This document shows positions 50,011 to 59,129 of a stretch of DNA of 64,000 bases, one piece after another (the stretch's first letter is position 1; each line of letters opens with the position of its first letter). Location: the NCBI GenBank assembly GCA_905197685.1, contig CAJJZS010000001.1, positions 434,001-498,000 on the forward strand, given 5' to 3'. A model generated the notes under the pieces. That model saw only the letters and a program-made list of their open reading frames with translations. It did not search any database and was not told the origin of the DNA. Source of the stretch: an uncultured Oscillospiraceae bacterium. GTDB taxonomy: Bacteria > Bacillota > Clostridia > Oscillospirales > Ruminococcaceae. Both the position numbers and the translations under genes were made by a program.

Positions 50011-50105
50011 CCGGATTGAATCCGGTTCACTGTTTTGCAAAAGGCACTTCTCTACAAAAGAAAAATTTATCGCCCGCAAAGTCGAATTTATTTTTTACTT
50101 TGTTG
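50011..50105. repeat. Flanking repeat of the accessory island, right copy
   Basis: Starts with the same palindrome CCGGATTGAATCCGG as the left copy, followed in the same order by GTTTTGC, a CAAAAGAAAA block, CGCCCGCAAAGTCG and ACTTTGT. Divergence between copies is moderate. The rest of the 49929-50374 gap is AT-rich and shows no gene. Confidence 0.75.
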
Positions 50106-50374
50106 AGAATGATATTTTAAGGTATTTTGCTAACTTGATTTCAGAATATTTTTTCTGGAATTGTATCAATCTTTAAAGTTAAAACAGAAAGCAATTTGAA
50201 ATAATATTTTACCGATTTTTAAGTAAAAACCGAAAAGTCAAGAGCAGATTTTGAATTTTTATTCCAAACTATATTTCATGCAGTGCAAGTTTATAAGTTA
50301 AACTCCTGCAAATATTGTCGATTTATTCGTTTTTACATCATCTTATTATTTTAAAATATATTTTATATTATAGG

Positions 50375-50417
50375 AAAAACAGAAGCAAAACAGATTATCT
50401 GCTTTGCTTCTGTTTTT
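50375..50417 (-). terminator. Terminator after recN
   Basis: Long hairpin with 15-base outer arms (50375-50389 and 50403-50417), giving a U tract on the minus transcript. It abuts the recN stop. Confidence 0.88.
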
Positions 50418-52085
50418 TTATAACTCGCTCGCTGCTAATTGGAGCATCTCTCTTGCATTATCCATCGCTGTATCGGTCAGATTTTCTCCCGAGATAATTC
50501 TTGCGATTTCTTCCACCCGTTGTTCCTGTGTCAATCTTGTAATGTGGGTAAAGGTTCTTCCGTTTTCCTCCTGCTTATGGATTAACAGGTGGTGGTCGGC
50601 ATAAACCGCAACCTGAGCCAAGTGAGTAACGCAGATAACCTGTCTGTTCTGCGATACTTCTTTTAATTTTTGCCCGATTTTTTGCGCTGCCTTTCCGCTG
50701 ACTCCGGTATCAATTTCATCAAAAATAGCGGTGCCGATTCGGTCCTTTTGAGCAAGCACATTTTTAATGGAAAGCATCACGCGGGAGAGTTCACCGCCCG
50801 AAGCGATTTTTGCCAACGGTTTTGGTTCTTCCCCGACATTGGAGCTGATTAAAAATTCCAGTTCGTCCTGTCCGTCCGGTTTCCAACCGCTGCGACCTGC
50901 ACTGATGCTTAACCTTACCGAAGGCATATTGAGAAATTCCAATTCCTTTTTTACTCGGGAAAGAAATTCCTTTGCTGTCCTGTGCCGTTGAGCAGTCAAC
51001 ACATCGGCGGCTTCTTGTACCAAAGGTTTCAAGCTGAGATATTCTTCCTGGAGCTGCTGCGCTTTTTCTTCTGAAAAGGTAATTTCCTGAAGCTGCTGTT
51101 TGATTTTTTCCAGATACTCTAAAATTTCGTCAATCGAATTTCCGTATTTTCTTTTCAGGCGATAGATTAAATCCAGGCGTTCTTCCACCATATCCAATTC
51201 TTCCGGCTGATAATCTATTTTATCCAGATAATTGCTTAAATCTCCGCTGCAATCAGAAATTTCGTAACTGATTTCTTCCATTTTTAAAGCCATTTCTTCC
51301 ATTTGCGGCAAAAAGTGGGAGAGTTTTCCGAGATGGTCGGTCAATTCCTCAAACAAAGAGATAATTCCTGCGGTTTCGTCCTCTCCGTCCAATAAGAGTT
51401 TCGATTGGCTGAGTAACCGGATAATTTTTTCCGAATTGGCAATCTGTTCCCGGCGCAGAATCAATTCTTCTTCCTCGCCCTGTTTTAAATCTGCCGATTC
51501 AATTTCCTTAATCTGGTAGGTCAAAAGGTCAATTAAATGTTCTTTTTCGCGGTCTTTTCGGTTGATTTGTTCTAAGCGGCGTTTTACATCTAAAATCTGT
51601 TCATACAGTTTATGGTACTCTGCCAAGTATGGTTCAAGTCCTCCGAAATCATCAATATAAGCGATATGATTTTCCGGAACCAGCAAGCGATGGTTATCTT
51701 TTTGTCCGTGAATATCAATCAACAAAGAAGAAATATTGCGCAAAATCTGAACTGTGGCGGGACGCCCGTTTACCTTACAAATATTTTTACTTCCGATTTC
51801 CCGGGAAATTAAAAGAGAATCATCCTGGGATTCAAAACCGAATTCTTCAATTTTTTCCAAAACCTCGGACGGAAGATGCGTAAATAATGCGGAGATATAC
51901 GCGTTGTCCTCGCCGCTGCGGATAATATCTTTTGTCAATCTTGCGCCCAATACCCCGTTGATAGCGGAAATTAAAATTGTTTTACCGGCACCTGTTTCAC
52001 CGGTAAACACATTAAAATGAGGTCCGAAGTCAATCGTCGCCTGTGAAATAACAGCAATATTTTTGATATATAACTGAGCTAACAT
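50418..52085 (-). CDS. recN: DNA repair protein RecN
   Basis: An SMC-like repair ATPase of 555 residues. Walker A is FTGETGAGKTIL near 32; coiled coils span about 155-215 and 290-360; the C-terminal half has GGELSRVMLSIKNVL (signature), AIFDEIDTGVSG (Walker B) and ICVTHLAQVA. The ATG at 52085 has AGGAGG upstream; a TTG at 52100 is unlikely. It lies 18 bases after argR in the conserved cluster ending tlyA-nadK-argR-recN. Confidence 0.96.
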   Translation of the reverse strand: MLAQLYIKNIAVISQATIDFGPHFNVFTGETGAGKTILISAINGVLGARLTKDIIRSGEDNAYISALFTHLPSEVLEKIEEFGFESQDDSLLISREIGSKNICKVNGRPATVQILRNISSLLIDIHGQKDNHRLLVPENHIAYIDDFGGLEPYLAEYHKLYEQILDVKRRLEQINRKDREKEHLIDLLTYQIKEIESADLKQGEEEELILRREQIANSEKIIRLLSQSKLLLDGEDETAGIISLFEELTDHLGKLSHFLPQMEEMALKMEEISYEISDCSGDLSNYLDKIDYQPEELDMVEERLDLIYRLKRKYGNSIDEILEYLEKIKQQLQEITFSEEKAQQLQEEYLSLKPLVQEAADVLTAQRHRTAKEFLSRVKKELEFLNMPSVRLSISAGRSGWKPDGQDELEFLISSNVGEEPKPLAKIASGGELSRVMLSIKNVLAQKDRIGTAIFDEIDTGVSGKAAQKIGQKLKEVSQNRQVICVTHLAQVAVYADHHLLIHKQEENGRTFTHITRLTQEQRVEEIARIISGENLTDTAMDNAREMLQLAASEL

Positions 52086-52103
52086 TTTGCCTCCTGCCAA
52101 AAA

Positions 52104-52559
52104 TTACTGAGCCAGTTTGTTTAGTTCCTCAGTAATACTTTTTGCATAGGATTCATCCTTCATGACAAGAAGAATCGTATCGTCCCCTGCAATCGTTCCA
52201 ATCAGTCCCTGCCAATGAATAGAATCCAATGCAGCGCAGGCAGCGTTTGCCATTCCGGTATAACATTTTACAACAACCAAATTTTGCGCATAGTCCACCC
52301 GATTGACTGCTTCGGAAAAAATAGCGTGAAATTTAAAAGAAAGGTCCGCTTTTCCTCCCTTTTCTCCGTTCGTTGTATAACGGTAGCTTCCGTCTGCTCC
52401 CAGCGTTTTAATCAAACGAAGCTCTTTAATATCGCGGGATACCGTTGCCTGAGTAACACGAAATCCTTCTTGATTTAAGCGTTCCTGCAATTCTTCCTGC
52501 GTATCAATATTACATTCTGAAATCAGTTCCAAAATCTTATCGTGTCGTCTTGATTTCAT
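52104..52559 (-). CDS. argR: Arginine repressor ArgR
   Basis: A 151-residue arginine-responsive regulator. The N-terminal winged helix reads RRHDKILELISECNIDTQEEL and VTQATVSRDIKELRLIK; the C-terminal hexamerisation domain has the arginine-binding IGTIAGDDTILLVM. I start at 52559 after AAGGAGAAGG; an upstream GTG at 52580 overlaps that site. Its conserved place between nadK and recN is typical of Firmicutes. Confidence 0.95.
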   Translation of the reverse strand: MKSRRHDKILELISECNIDTQEELQERLNQEGFRVTQATVSRDIKELRLIKTLGADGSYRYTTNGEKGGKADLSFKFHAIFSEAVNRVDYAQNLVVVKCYTGMANAACAALDSIHWQGLIGTIAGDDTILLVMKDESYAKSITEELNKLAQ

Positions 52560-52593
52560 GGTTCCTTCTCCTTTTTTCACAAACTTTCGGGGA

Positions 52594-53445
52594 TTATCCT
52601 CTTCCCAAGATTTTTTTATTCAGTTTTTCGTAATAACTTTTTGAACCGAAATTGACAAACTTCACATACTGTTTGTCCTTTGAAATCACAATGCTGTCGG
52701 TCGGCTCAATCCGGATTCGTTCCTCTCCGTCTGCCGATAAATATAAAACATCGGAATTATTGATATATTTTCCGGTTACGGTAAACACTTCTTCGGGGGC
52801 ATACAAAATGGAACGGGAAAACAAAGAGTGCGGACAAATCGGAGTGATGGAAATGCTTTCAATCGAAGAATAGACAATCGGTCCTCCTGCGCTCAGCGCA
52901 TATGCGGTTGAGCCGGTCGGCGTAGAAAAGATTAAACCGTCGGCGCGGTAACAGTTGACAAAACCGTTTTGCATTTCAACGGTAATATCTACCATTCTGT
53001 CATGTTCTCCCCGAGAAATAACCACATCGTTTAATGCAGAGAAGGAGATGTTGCCGCTTTCCTTTTTTACCTCGGCATGAAGCATCATTCTTGGCTGAAT
53101 GGTATAATTTCCCCGAACAACTTCTTTCAACTGGTCTAAAGCAGTATACTCCATTTCGGTCAGGAAACCCAGTCTTCCCGCATTGATACCCAAAACAGGA
53201 CAATCCAACGCCACAGCATGGCGCGCGCTGTGAATTAAGGTTCCGTCCCCTCCGATTGAGATAATCAAATCTATTTGAGTATCTTCCTGTTGATTGTAAG
53301 AAAAAACTCCCCATTTTTTAAAAGTGTCCGCCACATCGCAGAACAAATAACAGCGTGAATCACAATCAGAAAGGCGTTGAATGACATCACAGGTACATTC
53401 AAACGCATTCTTTTTATCTAAATTAGGAATAAGCAAAATGTTCAT
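52594..53445 (-). CDS. nadK: NAD kinase
   Basis: Makes NADP from NAD and ATP or polyphosphate. The 283-residue protein has the catalytic GGDGTLIHSAR near 57, the NAD-binding GINAGRLGFLTEM, and RADGLIFSTPTGSTAYALSAGGPIV split across the dimer core. The ATG at 53445 is seven bases after GGAGG. Flanked by tlyA and argR in the usual order. Confidence 0.96.
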   Translation of the reverse strand: MNILLIPNLDKKNAFECTCDVIQRLSDCDSRCYLFCDVADTFKKWGVFSYNQQEDTQIDLIISIGGDGTLIHSARHAVALDCPVLGINAGRLGFLTEMEYTALDQLKEVVRGNYTIQPRMMLHAEVKKESGNISFSALNDVVISRGEHDRMVDITVEMQNGFVNCYRADGLIFSTPTGSTAYALSAGGPIVYSSIESISITPICPHSLFSRSILYAPEEVFTVTGKYINNSDVLYLSADGEERIRIEPTDSIVISKDKQYVKFVNFGSKSYYEKLNKKILGRG

Positions 53446-53463
53446 CACAAAGCCTCCGCAAAT

Positions 53464-54273
53464 CTATAATGATTGATGAGCGGCAGAAACTACCTGTTCA
53501 ATCTGATTATCTGTCAATATATTTTCTGTTTCCGAACTGTTTTCTTCTTTTTTCAGGTATAAAAGATATTCAATATTGCCTTCCGGACCTTTGATGGGAG
53601 AAAAATCCAAACCGGAAAGGATAAAGTGCAATTCTTTTGCGCAATCGGCAACTTTACGAATCACTTCTTTATGAATTTCCGGCTCTCTGACAACGCCTTT
53701 TTTTCCTACCTTATCTTTTCCCGCTTCAAACTGCGGTTTTACCAGACACACCATCTGTCCGTTTTCCTTTAACAGGCGATATGCAACGGGAAGCACTAAA
53801 GTAAGAGAGATAAAGGAAACGTCAACGGAAGCAAAATCAACCGGTTCCGGAATCTGTTCCTCGGTGATATATCGAATATTGGTTCGCTCCAAATTCACCA
53901 CTCGTTCATCGGTACGCAGCGACCATGCCAACTGTCCGTATCCCACATCGACAGAATAAACCTTTACCGCGCCGTTTTGCAGCATACAGTCGGTAAAACC
54001 TCCGGTAGATGCCCCGATATCAATACAAACGCTGTTCTGCAAGGAGATTGGAAAAACTTCCATCGCTTTTTCCAGTTTTTTACCGCCTCTGCTGACATAG
54101 CGCAAAGTTTCTCCCCTGATTTCAATCTTATCGTCATCCTTTACCTGGGCTCCGGCTTTATCCGATTTTTGACCGTTTACATAAACCAGTCCTTCCATAA
54201 TCACTACCTTGGCTTTTTCACGGCTGGCAACCAGTCCCCGTTCTGTCAAAGCAACATCTAAGCGTTGTTTCAC
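53464..54273 (-). CDS. tlyA: TlyA-family rRNA methyltransferase
   Basis: A 269-residue protein with an N-terminal S4 RNA-binding domain (RLDVALTERGLVASREKAK, VYVNGQKSDKAG) and an FtsJ-like methyltransferase domain (CIDIGASTGGFTDCML near 86, VYSVDVGYGQLAW). TlyA of mycobacteria 2'-O-methylates cytidines in 16S and 23S rRNA; relatives may also act as hemolysins. A GTG at 54273 follows GGGGAGG by six bases. Located between dxs and nadK. Confidence 0.9.
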   Translation of the reverse strand: MKQRLDVALTERGLVASREKAKVVIMEGLVYVNGQKSDKAGAQVKDDDKIEIRGETLRYVSRGGKKLEKAMEVFPISLQNSVCIDIGASTGGFTDCMLQNGAVKVYSVDVGYGQLAWSLRTDERVVNLERTNIRYITEEQIPEPVDFASVDVSFISLTLVLPVAYRLLKENGQMVCLVKPQFEAGKDKVGKKGVVREPEIHKEVIRKVADCAKELHFILSGLDFSPIKGPEGNIEYLLYLKKEENSSETENILTDNQIEQVVSAAHQSL

Positions 54274-54296
54274 ACAAATCCTCCCCAATTCTTATC

Positions 54297-56177
54297 TTAC
54301 TTCTGTTTGTCTGCAAGCTGTCTGCAAAGAGTATCCGCAATCTGCCGTGCGTCCAACCCGCAGTTTTGAATGGCTCCGGCAACCGTTGCCTGCTCAACAA
54401 AACAACCATCTATTGCAAGAATCCGATAGTTTCCCTTAAAATGATTTTCCAACAAAATTTCTCCGAAAAGCTGACCGATTCCTCCGATTTTTATTCCCTC
54501 TTCCACAAACAGAATCTGTTCAAAATTCTTTGCATATTCTGCCGCAAAATCAGGCATCGGAACAATCTGACAAAGTTTCATCACCGAAACGGCAATCCCT
54601 TCCTGTTCCAACTGCTGTTTTGCCTTACATACCTCTGCCGAGATACGCCCGTAAGTAACAATCAAACAGCGTTTGGAATCATTGTTCTCCCAAAGCAAAA
54701 TGCCGTCCGATTTCATTTTTCCGTCCGGTAAAGAAACCTCTCCCCCACGCGGATAACGGATACAGCAAACCCCCTGATGTTCATATAAAGACGAATACAA
54801 AGATTCCTTCATTTCCTGATAGGTAGCAGGGGAATAAATTGTAATTTTGGGAATATTGGAAAGCATTGCCACATCAAATAATCCCTGATGCGTTTCCCCG
54901 TCATTTCCGACAATTCCTGCGCGGTCAATCCCAATGACAACATGCTGCTGTTCAATGGATAAATCATGGATAATCTCATCATAACACCTCTGTAAAAAAG
55001 AAGAATAGACGGCAAATACCGGCAACATTCCGTTTGCGGCAAGTCCTCCGGCAAAGGTTACCGCATGAGGCTCCGCAATACCGACATCGAAAAATCTGCC
55101 TTCTTTACGAAATGCGTGAGAAAAGTGATTTAATCCCGTTCCGTACTTCATCGCCGCAGTAATGGCGCAGATACGGGAATCTTTTTTTCCGAGTTCCGTT
55201 AAATATAAACCAAATTCGTTGGAAAAATTGGTTCCGCCCGATTGAAATGATTTTCCGGTATCAATGTCAAAACCGGAAGTTCCGTGATATTCTCCCGGAT
55301 TTTCTTCCGCAAAGGAATATCCTTTTCCCTTTTGCGTTTCGATATGAAGAAAAACAGGTCGGTGCAGCTGCTTTGCCCGTTCCAAAACATCACACAATGT
55401 TTCCAAATTATGTCCGTTGATAGGACCGAGATAATAAAAGCCCATATCTTCAAACCAGTTGCTGCCGTAAATCACGGTTTTCATGGTGTTTTTTGCTTTC
55501 ATCATAAAGCGCGCCATCGGCTTTCCGATAAGCGGAATATGATTAAATACCGATTCTACAGTATCTTTTGTTTTAAAATAAGCCGGACGGGAACGGATTT
55601 TAGAAAGATATTTTGAAAACGAGCCGACATTTTTGGAAATCGACATTTTGTTATCGTTTAAAATAACAATCAGATTATCTCCAAATCGGGCTGCGTTGTT
55701 TGCGCCCTCAAAGGCAAGTCCGCTGCTGAAAGCTCCGTCACCGATTACGGCAATCACATGATGAGGGTCATTTTGCAGCTTTTTTGCTCTTGCCAGACCG
55801 GACGCCACCGAAACAGAAGTGCTGGAATGCCCCGCAATATAAGCGTCATACTCGCTTTCTTTTCGTTTTGGAAAACCGGAAAGCCCGCCTTCCTGACGCA
55901 GGGTGGAAAATTGTTCCCGTCTGCCGGTGAGCAGCTTATGGGTATAACACTGATGCCCTACATCCCATACAATCTGATCCTGCGGACAATCAAAAACGCG
56001 ATGCAGAGCGACTGTCAGCTCTACTGTGCCCAAATTGGACGCCAGATGTCCCCCCGTTTTTGCGGTAGTTTGGATTAGTTCTTCCCGAATCTCCGTACAA
56101 AGCGGCTCTAATTGCTCAAACGGTAAAGCCTTAACATCTTTTGGTGAAGAAATCGTTTCAAGTATACTGGACTTCAT
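54297..56177 (-). CDS. dxs: 1-deoxy-D-xylulose-5-phosphate synthase
   Basis: The thiamine-diphosphate enzyme that starts the non-mevalonate isoprenoid pathway by joining pyruvate and glyceraldehyde 3-phosphate. The 626 residues include HLASNLGTVELTVALH, the ThDP motif GDGAFSSGLAFEGANNA through ILNDNKMSIS, the transketolase central domain with GIAEPHAVTFAGG and DRAGIVGNDGETHQGLFD, and a transketolase C-terminal domain. Full length. It lies downstream of ispA, whose product uses its pathway's output. Confidence 0.97.
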   Translation of the reverse strand: MKSSILETISSPKDVKALPFEQLEPLCTEIREELIQTTAKTGGHLASNLGTVELTVALHRVFDCPQDQIVWDVGHQCYTHKLLTGRREQFSTLRQEGGLSGFPKRKESEYDAYIAGHSSTSVSVASGLARAKKLQNDPHHVIAVIGDGAFSSGLAFEGANNAARFGDNLIVILNDNKMSISKNVGSFSKYLSKIRSRPAYFKTKDTVESVFNHIPLIGKPMARFMMKAKNTMKTVIYGSNWFEDMGFYYLGPINGHNLETLCDVLERAKQLHRPVFLHIETQKGKGYSFAEENPGEYHGTSGFDIDTGKSFQSGGTNFSNEFGLYLTELGKKDSRICAITAAMKYGTGLNHFSHAFRKEGRFFDVGIAEPHAVTFAGGLAANGMLPVFAVYSSFLQRCYDEIIHDLSIEQQHVVIGIDRAGIVGNDGETHQGLFDVAMLSNIPKITIYSPATYQEMKESLYSSLYEHQGVCCIRYPRGGEVSLPDGKMKSDGILLWENNDSKRCLIVTYGRISAEVCKAKQQLEQEGIAVSVMKLCQIVPMPDFAAEYAKNFEQILFVEEGIKIGGIGQLFGEILLENHFKGNYRILAIDGCFVEQATVAGAIQNCGLDARQIADTLCRQLADKQK

Positions 56178-56197
56178 TGGTCAGATACCCCTTACTT

Positions 56198-56743
56198 TTA
56201 AAATACCGGAACCAGCATCGCAACGGTAATACCGACAATCGCGCCTGCCAGAACCTCCAGCGGAGTGTGCCCCAACAGTTCTTTGAGCAACGCTTTTCCT
56301 TCTTCCATTTTTCGTGTGTTTTCCGGGTCCGGTTCCATATTCTTTCTGCGGGAAAAAAGATGTTTGATATCTTTTGTCTGTTTGGGAGCAAACATTTCCC
56401 GGATATTATCGGAGGTCATCGCAACGATTTTATTTAAAACTTTTGCCTGCTCCCCTGCTGCCCGGCGAACGCCCATCGCATCGTACATTACAACAGCCGC
56501 AAAGACCAACGCCAAGGCAAAGACCGGAGAATCAAACCCCAATTTTCGGGCAAGAGCTACCGTTAAAGAACAAACCAAAGCGGAATGAGCGCTGGGCATA
56601 CCGCCCGCTCCCACCATTCGTTCCCAAACAATTTCTTTTGTCAGGAAAAAAGTAAACAGCGTTTTTAACACCTGCGCAATCAGCCATGACAAAAAAGCAA
56701 CGTCAATATAATAGTTGCTGAAAATAATCTGTATTGTTTCCAT
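56198..56743 (-). CDS. Divergent PAP2 family (DUF212) membrane protein
   Basis: A 181-residue membrane protein with about four helices. The GAGGMPSAHSALVCSL block resembles the PSGH motif of PAP2 phosphatases, and VMYDAMGVRRAAGEQA is diagnostic of DUF212. The central loop is charged and long. Predicted function is a lipid phosphatase, but this branch is untested. It is inserted between ispA and dxs; a role on polyprenyl phosphates is a guess from that position. Confidence 0.88.
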   Translation of the reverse strand: METIQIIFSNYYIDVAFLSWLIAQVLKTLFTFFLTKEIVWERMVGAGGMPSAHSALVCSLTVALARKLGFDSPVFALALVFAAVVMYDAMGVRRAAGEQAKVLNKIVAMTSDNIREMFAPKQTKDIKHLFSRRKNMEPDPENTRKMEEGKALLKELLGHTPLEVLAGAIVGITVAMLVPVF

Positions 56744-56798
56744 TTTATCATCCTTAAAATAAAACCTTTTTCCAAGAAAAATGACAATATGATAATTT

Positions 56799-57686
56799 TT
56801 ACTTGGTTCGGGTCAAAACATAATCGGCTAAATCATATAAAAAACGAGACGGAAGCTGCATCTGATCTTCCACACAAGCGATTGCCTGTTTTGCAGCTGC
56901 AATTTCCTGTTCGGCAATCTTTCTTGCTTTTTCAATTCCGAAAATCGAAACATAAGTTGTCTTGTCGTTTTGCTTGTCGGAACCGATTGGTTTTCCCAAT
57001 GATTCTTCTGTTCCGATACAATCTAAAATATCATCGGTAATCTGAAAAGCCGTTCCGATATGGCGGGCATATTCCTTTGCAGACAACATCGCTTGCTGAG
57101 GAGCTGCCGCTGCAATACATCCCAATTCTGCCGCAGCGCAGATTAAAGCGCCTGTTTTTAAAAGATTGGTTTCTTTAATTCGTTCGACAGACACATCGGC
57201 GGATTCATTTTCCAAGTCCATCCGCTGTCCTCCGATCATGCCGTGATGTCCCGCTGCCTGTGAAAGAACAGAAATTGCCCGGACAACCTGTTCCGACGAA
57301 ACGGGAGCTGATGCAGCCGTTTCAAAGGCTTTGGTCAACAAACCGTCTCCTGCTAAAAGGGCTGTTGTTTCTCCAAAAGCGATGTGACAGGAGGGTTTTC
57401 CCCTTCTCATATCATCGTTATCCATGCAGGGGAGGTCATCGTGAATCAAAGAATAAGCGTGTATCATTTCTAAAGCGGAAGAAAACGGGAGCGCATCCTG
57501 CTCCGACCCGCCGAACGAAAGACAAAACTCCAACACAAGAGAAGCCCGCAAGCGTTTTCCGCCGCTGAGCAGGCTGTAACGCATCGCCGTTGTCACAGAA
57601 TCCTGTGTTTCTTCGGGAAGATAGCTTTGCAGCGCCTGCTCTGTCAAGGATACATATTGATTGAGCTTTGTTTTAAAATCACACAT
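56799..57686 (-). CDS. ispA: Polyprenyl synthetase (farnesyl/geranyl diphosphate synthase)
   Basis: Condenses IPP with allylic diphosphates. The 295-residue protein has GGKRLRASLVLEF, the first Asp-rich motif HDDLPCMDNDDMRRGKPS, GDGLLTKAFE and the second Asp-rich DDILD near 215. The first motif has the two extra residues (DDxxxxD) typical of bacterial FPP synthases. The ATG at 57686 follows GAGG and overlaps the xseB end by eight bases. Part of the xseA-xseB-ispA-dxs series. Confidence 0.94.
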   Translation of the reverse strand: MCDFKTKLNQYVSLTEQALQSYLPEETQDSVTTAMRYSLLSGGKRLRASLVLEFCLSFGGSEQDALPFSSALEMIHAYSLIHDDLPCMDNDDMRRGKPSCHIAFGETTALLAGDGLLTKAFETAASAPVSSEQVVRAISVLSQAAGHHGMIGGQRMDLENESADVSVERIKETNLLKTGALICAAAELGCIAAAAPQQAMLSAKEYARHIGTAFQITDDILDCIGTEESLGKPIGSDKQNDKTTYVSIFGIEKARKIAEQEIAAAKQAIACVEDQMQLPSRFLYDLADYVLTRTK

Positions 57687-57909
57687 CTTCCTCGACCCCC
57701 TCTTTATCATCGGAGGCGAAAGATTGCGCTTTTATCTTCTCAAATTTTAAATGCGCAGTATCCAGCTTTTTCTGACAGGATAAAATCAGCTTTGCAGCCT
57801 GCGCGTATAACTCCATCGCTTCGTCTAAGCTCAATTCTCCCTGTTCCAATTCTTGGGCAATTTCTTCCAAATGCTGCATTGATTTTTCAAAATTTAATTT
57901 TTCAGCCAT
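57679..57909 (-). CDS. xseB: Exodeoxyribonuclease VII small subunit
   Basis: A 76-residue, mostly helical protein matching XseB: FEKSMQHLEEIAQELEQGELSLDEAMELYAQ is the family's conserved helix pair. Several copies bind XseA to form the ssDNA exonuclease. The ATG at 57909 has AAAGGAATGAG upstream and starts five bases after xseA ends; its stop overlaps the ispA start. Confidence 0.95.
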   Translation of the reverse strand: MAEKLNFEKSMQHLEEIAQELEQGELSLDEAMELYAQAAKLILSCQKKLDTAHLKFEKIKAQSFASDDKEGVEEDV

Positions 57910-57914
57910 AATTC

Positions 57915-59129
57915 TCATTCCTTTAACGGATTTATATCGGTTACTTTTGCGCAAACACTGCCGTCACTGAATCGAATGTGCAGCAAATCTCCCTCTTCCA
58001 GCTGATTGACAGAAGATACCGGCATCTGTTCTTTGGTTGTAAAAGCAAATCCGCCGCTTAATTTTGCGATTGGATTTAGTCCCTGAAAGCGCATTTGCTG
58101 CAATAACAGAGCATTTTTTTCGTTGACAATTTTATTCTCTGCCAAATTTTGAATGGTATTCGACAGATATTCCAGTTTCTGCCGGCTTTTTTCCAGTTGT
58201 TTTTGCGGATATTGAAAACAGAAGCGATTTTTTATCTGTTCTAATCGAGTTTGATACCGCTGCGTATATTTTTGCATGGCAGCAGTGATTCTTCGCTCGC
58301 AGCGGTCTATCTTCGCCCGCAGTTCTTCTGTATCGGGACTGACCAATTCCGCCGCTGCGGAAGGGGTTGGCGCGCGCAAATCCGCAGCATAATCACAAAG
58401 GGTAAAATCGGTTTCATGTCCGACGGCAGAAACAATCGGAGTCGAGCATAAAGCAATCTGCATGACCAGTTTTTCGTCATTAAAGCACCAGAGGTCCTCT
58501 GCCGAACCGCCGCCGCGGGCAAGGATGATAACATCGCACCCCTGCTTTTCCAACTGTATCAGCGCCTGTATTAATGAATCGGAAGCCTGTTCTCCCTGTA
58601 CCAGGGCGGGAGCGAGCAACAGCCGGGCGATCGGATATCTTCTGGAAAGAACATTAATAATATCCTGAAGAGCTGCTCCGGCAGGCGAAGTAACAACGCC
58701 GATTTTTCTTGGAAGCTCGGGAATCTTTTGCTTTCTTTCCTCATCAAAAAGTCCCATCGCCTTCAGTTTTCGGTATCGCTGCTCAAACGCAAGCTGCAAC
58801 GAACCTTTTCCGTCCGGCTGCATATCATAAACATAAATTTGATAACTGCCGTCGCGTTCGTACAAAGAAACTGAGCAGCGCACAATCACCGACATTCCGT
58901 TTTCGGGATGAAAACGCAGCTCGCTTGCGTATTTAGAGAACATAACCGCTTTTACGGCGCAGTCCCCTTCTTTTAATGTAAAGTAGAAATGCCCGCTTCG
59001 ATAATGGTCTGTAAAGTTGGAAATTTCTCCTTTGAGCAACAAATCTTTCAGACGAAAATCTCCGTCCAGCACACTTTTCACATAACGATTTAATTGTGAA
59101 ACAGTCAGAAGATTATTCAAAACAAACAC
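57915..59129 (-). CDS. xseA: Exodeoxyribonuclease VII large subunit
   Basis: The catalytic subunit of exonuclease VII, about 404 residues. It starts LTVSQLNRYVKSVLDGD with an OB fold (LLKGEISNFTDHYRSGHFYFTLK) and has the catalytic region IGVVTSPAGAALQDI, ARGGGSAEDLWCFN and VGHETDFTLCDYAADLRAPTPSAAAEL. Coiled coil at about 280-360 contacts XseB. The start is uncertain: GTG 59129 is close to AAGGGACG, TTG 59120 slightly further. Both overlap the upstream TsaD-like gene. Confidence 0.94.
   Translation of the reverse strand: MFVLNNLLTVSQLNRYVKSVLDGDFRLKDLLLKGEISNFTDHYRSGHFYFTLKEGDCAVKAVMFSKYASELRFHPENGMSVIVRCSVSLYERDGSYQIYVYDMQPDGKGSLQLAFEQRYRKLKAMGLFDEERKQKIPELPRKIGVVTSPAGAALQDIINVLSRRYPIARLLLAPALVQGEQASDSLIQALIQLEKQGCDVIILARGGGSAEDLWCFNDEKLVMQIALCSTPIVSAVGHETDFTLCDYAADLRAPTPSAAAELVSPDTEELRAKIDRCERRITAAMQKYTQRYQTRLEQIKNRFCFQYPQKQLEKSRQKLEYLSNTIQNLAENKIVNEKNALLLQQMRFQGLNPIAKLSGGFAFTTKEQMPVSSVNQLEEGDLLHIRFSDGSVCAKVTDINPLKE

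Noticed and set aside
48038..50105. The flanking repeats considered as insertion-sequence ends
   Set aside because: They are in direct orientation, no transposase is enclosed, and no target duplication is visible.
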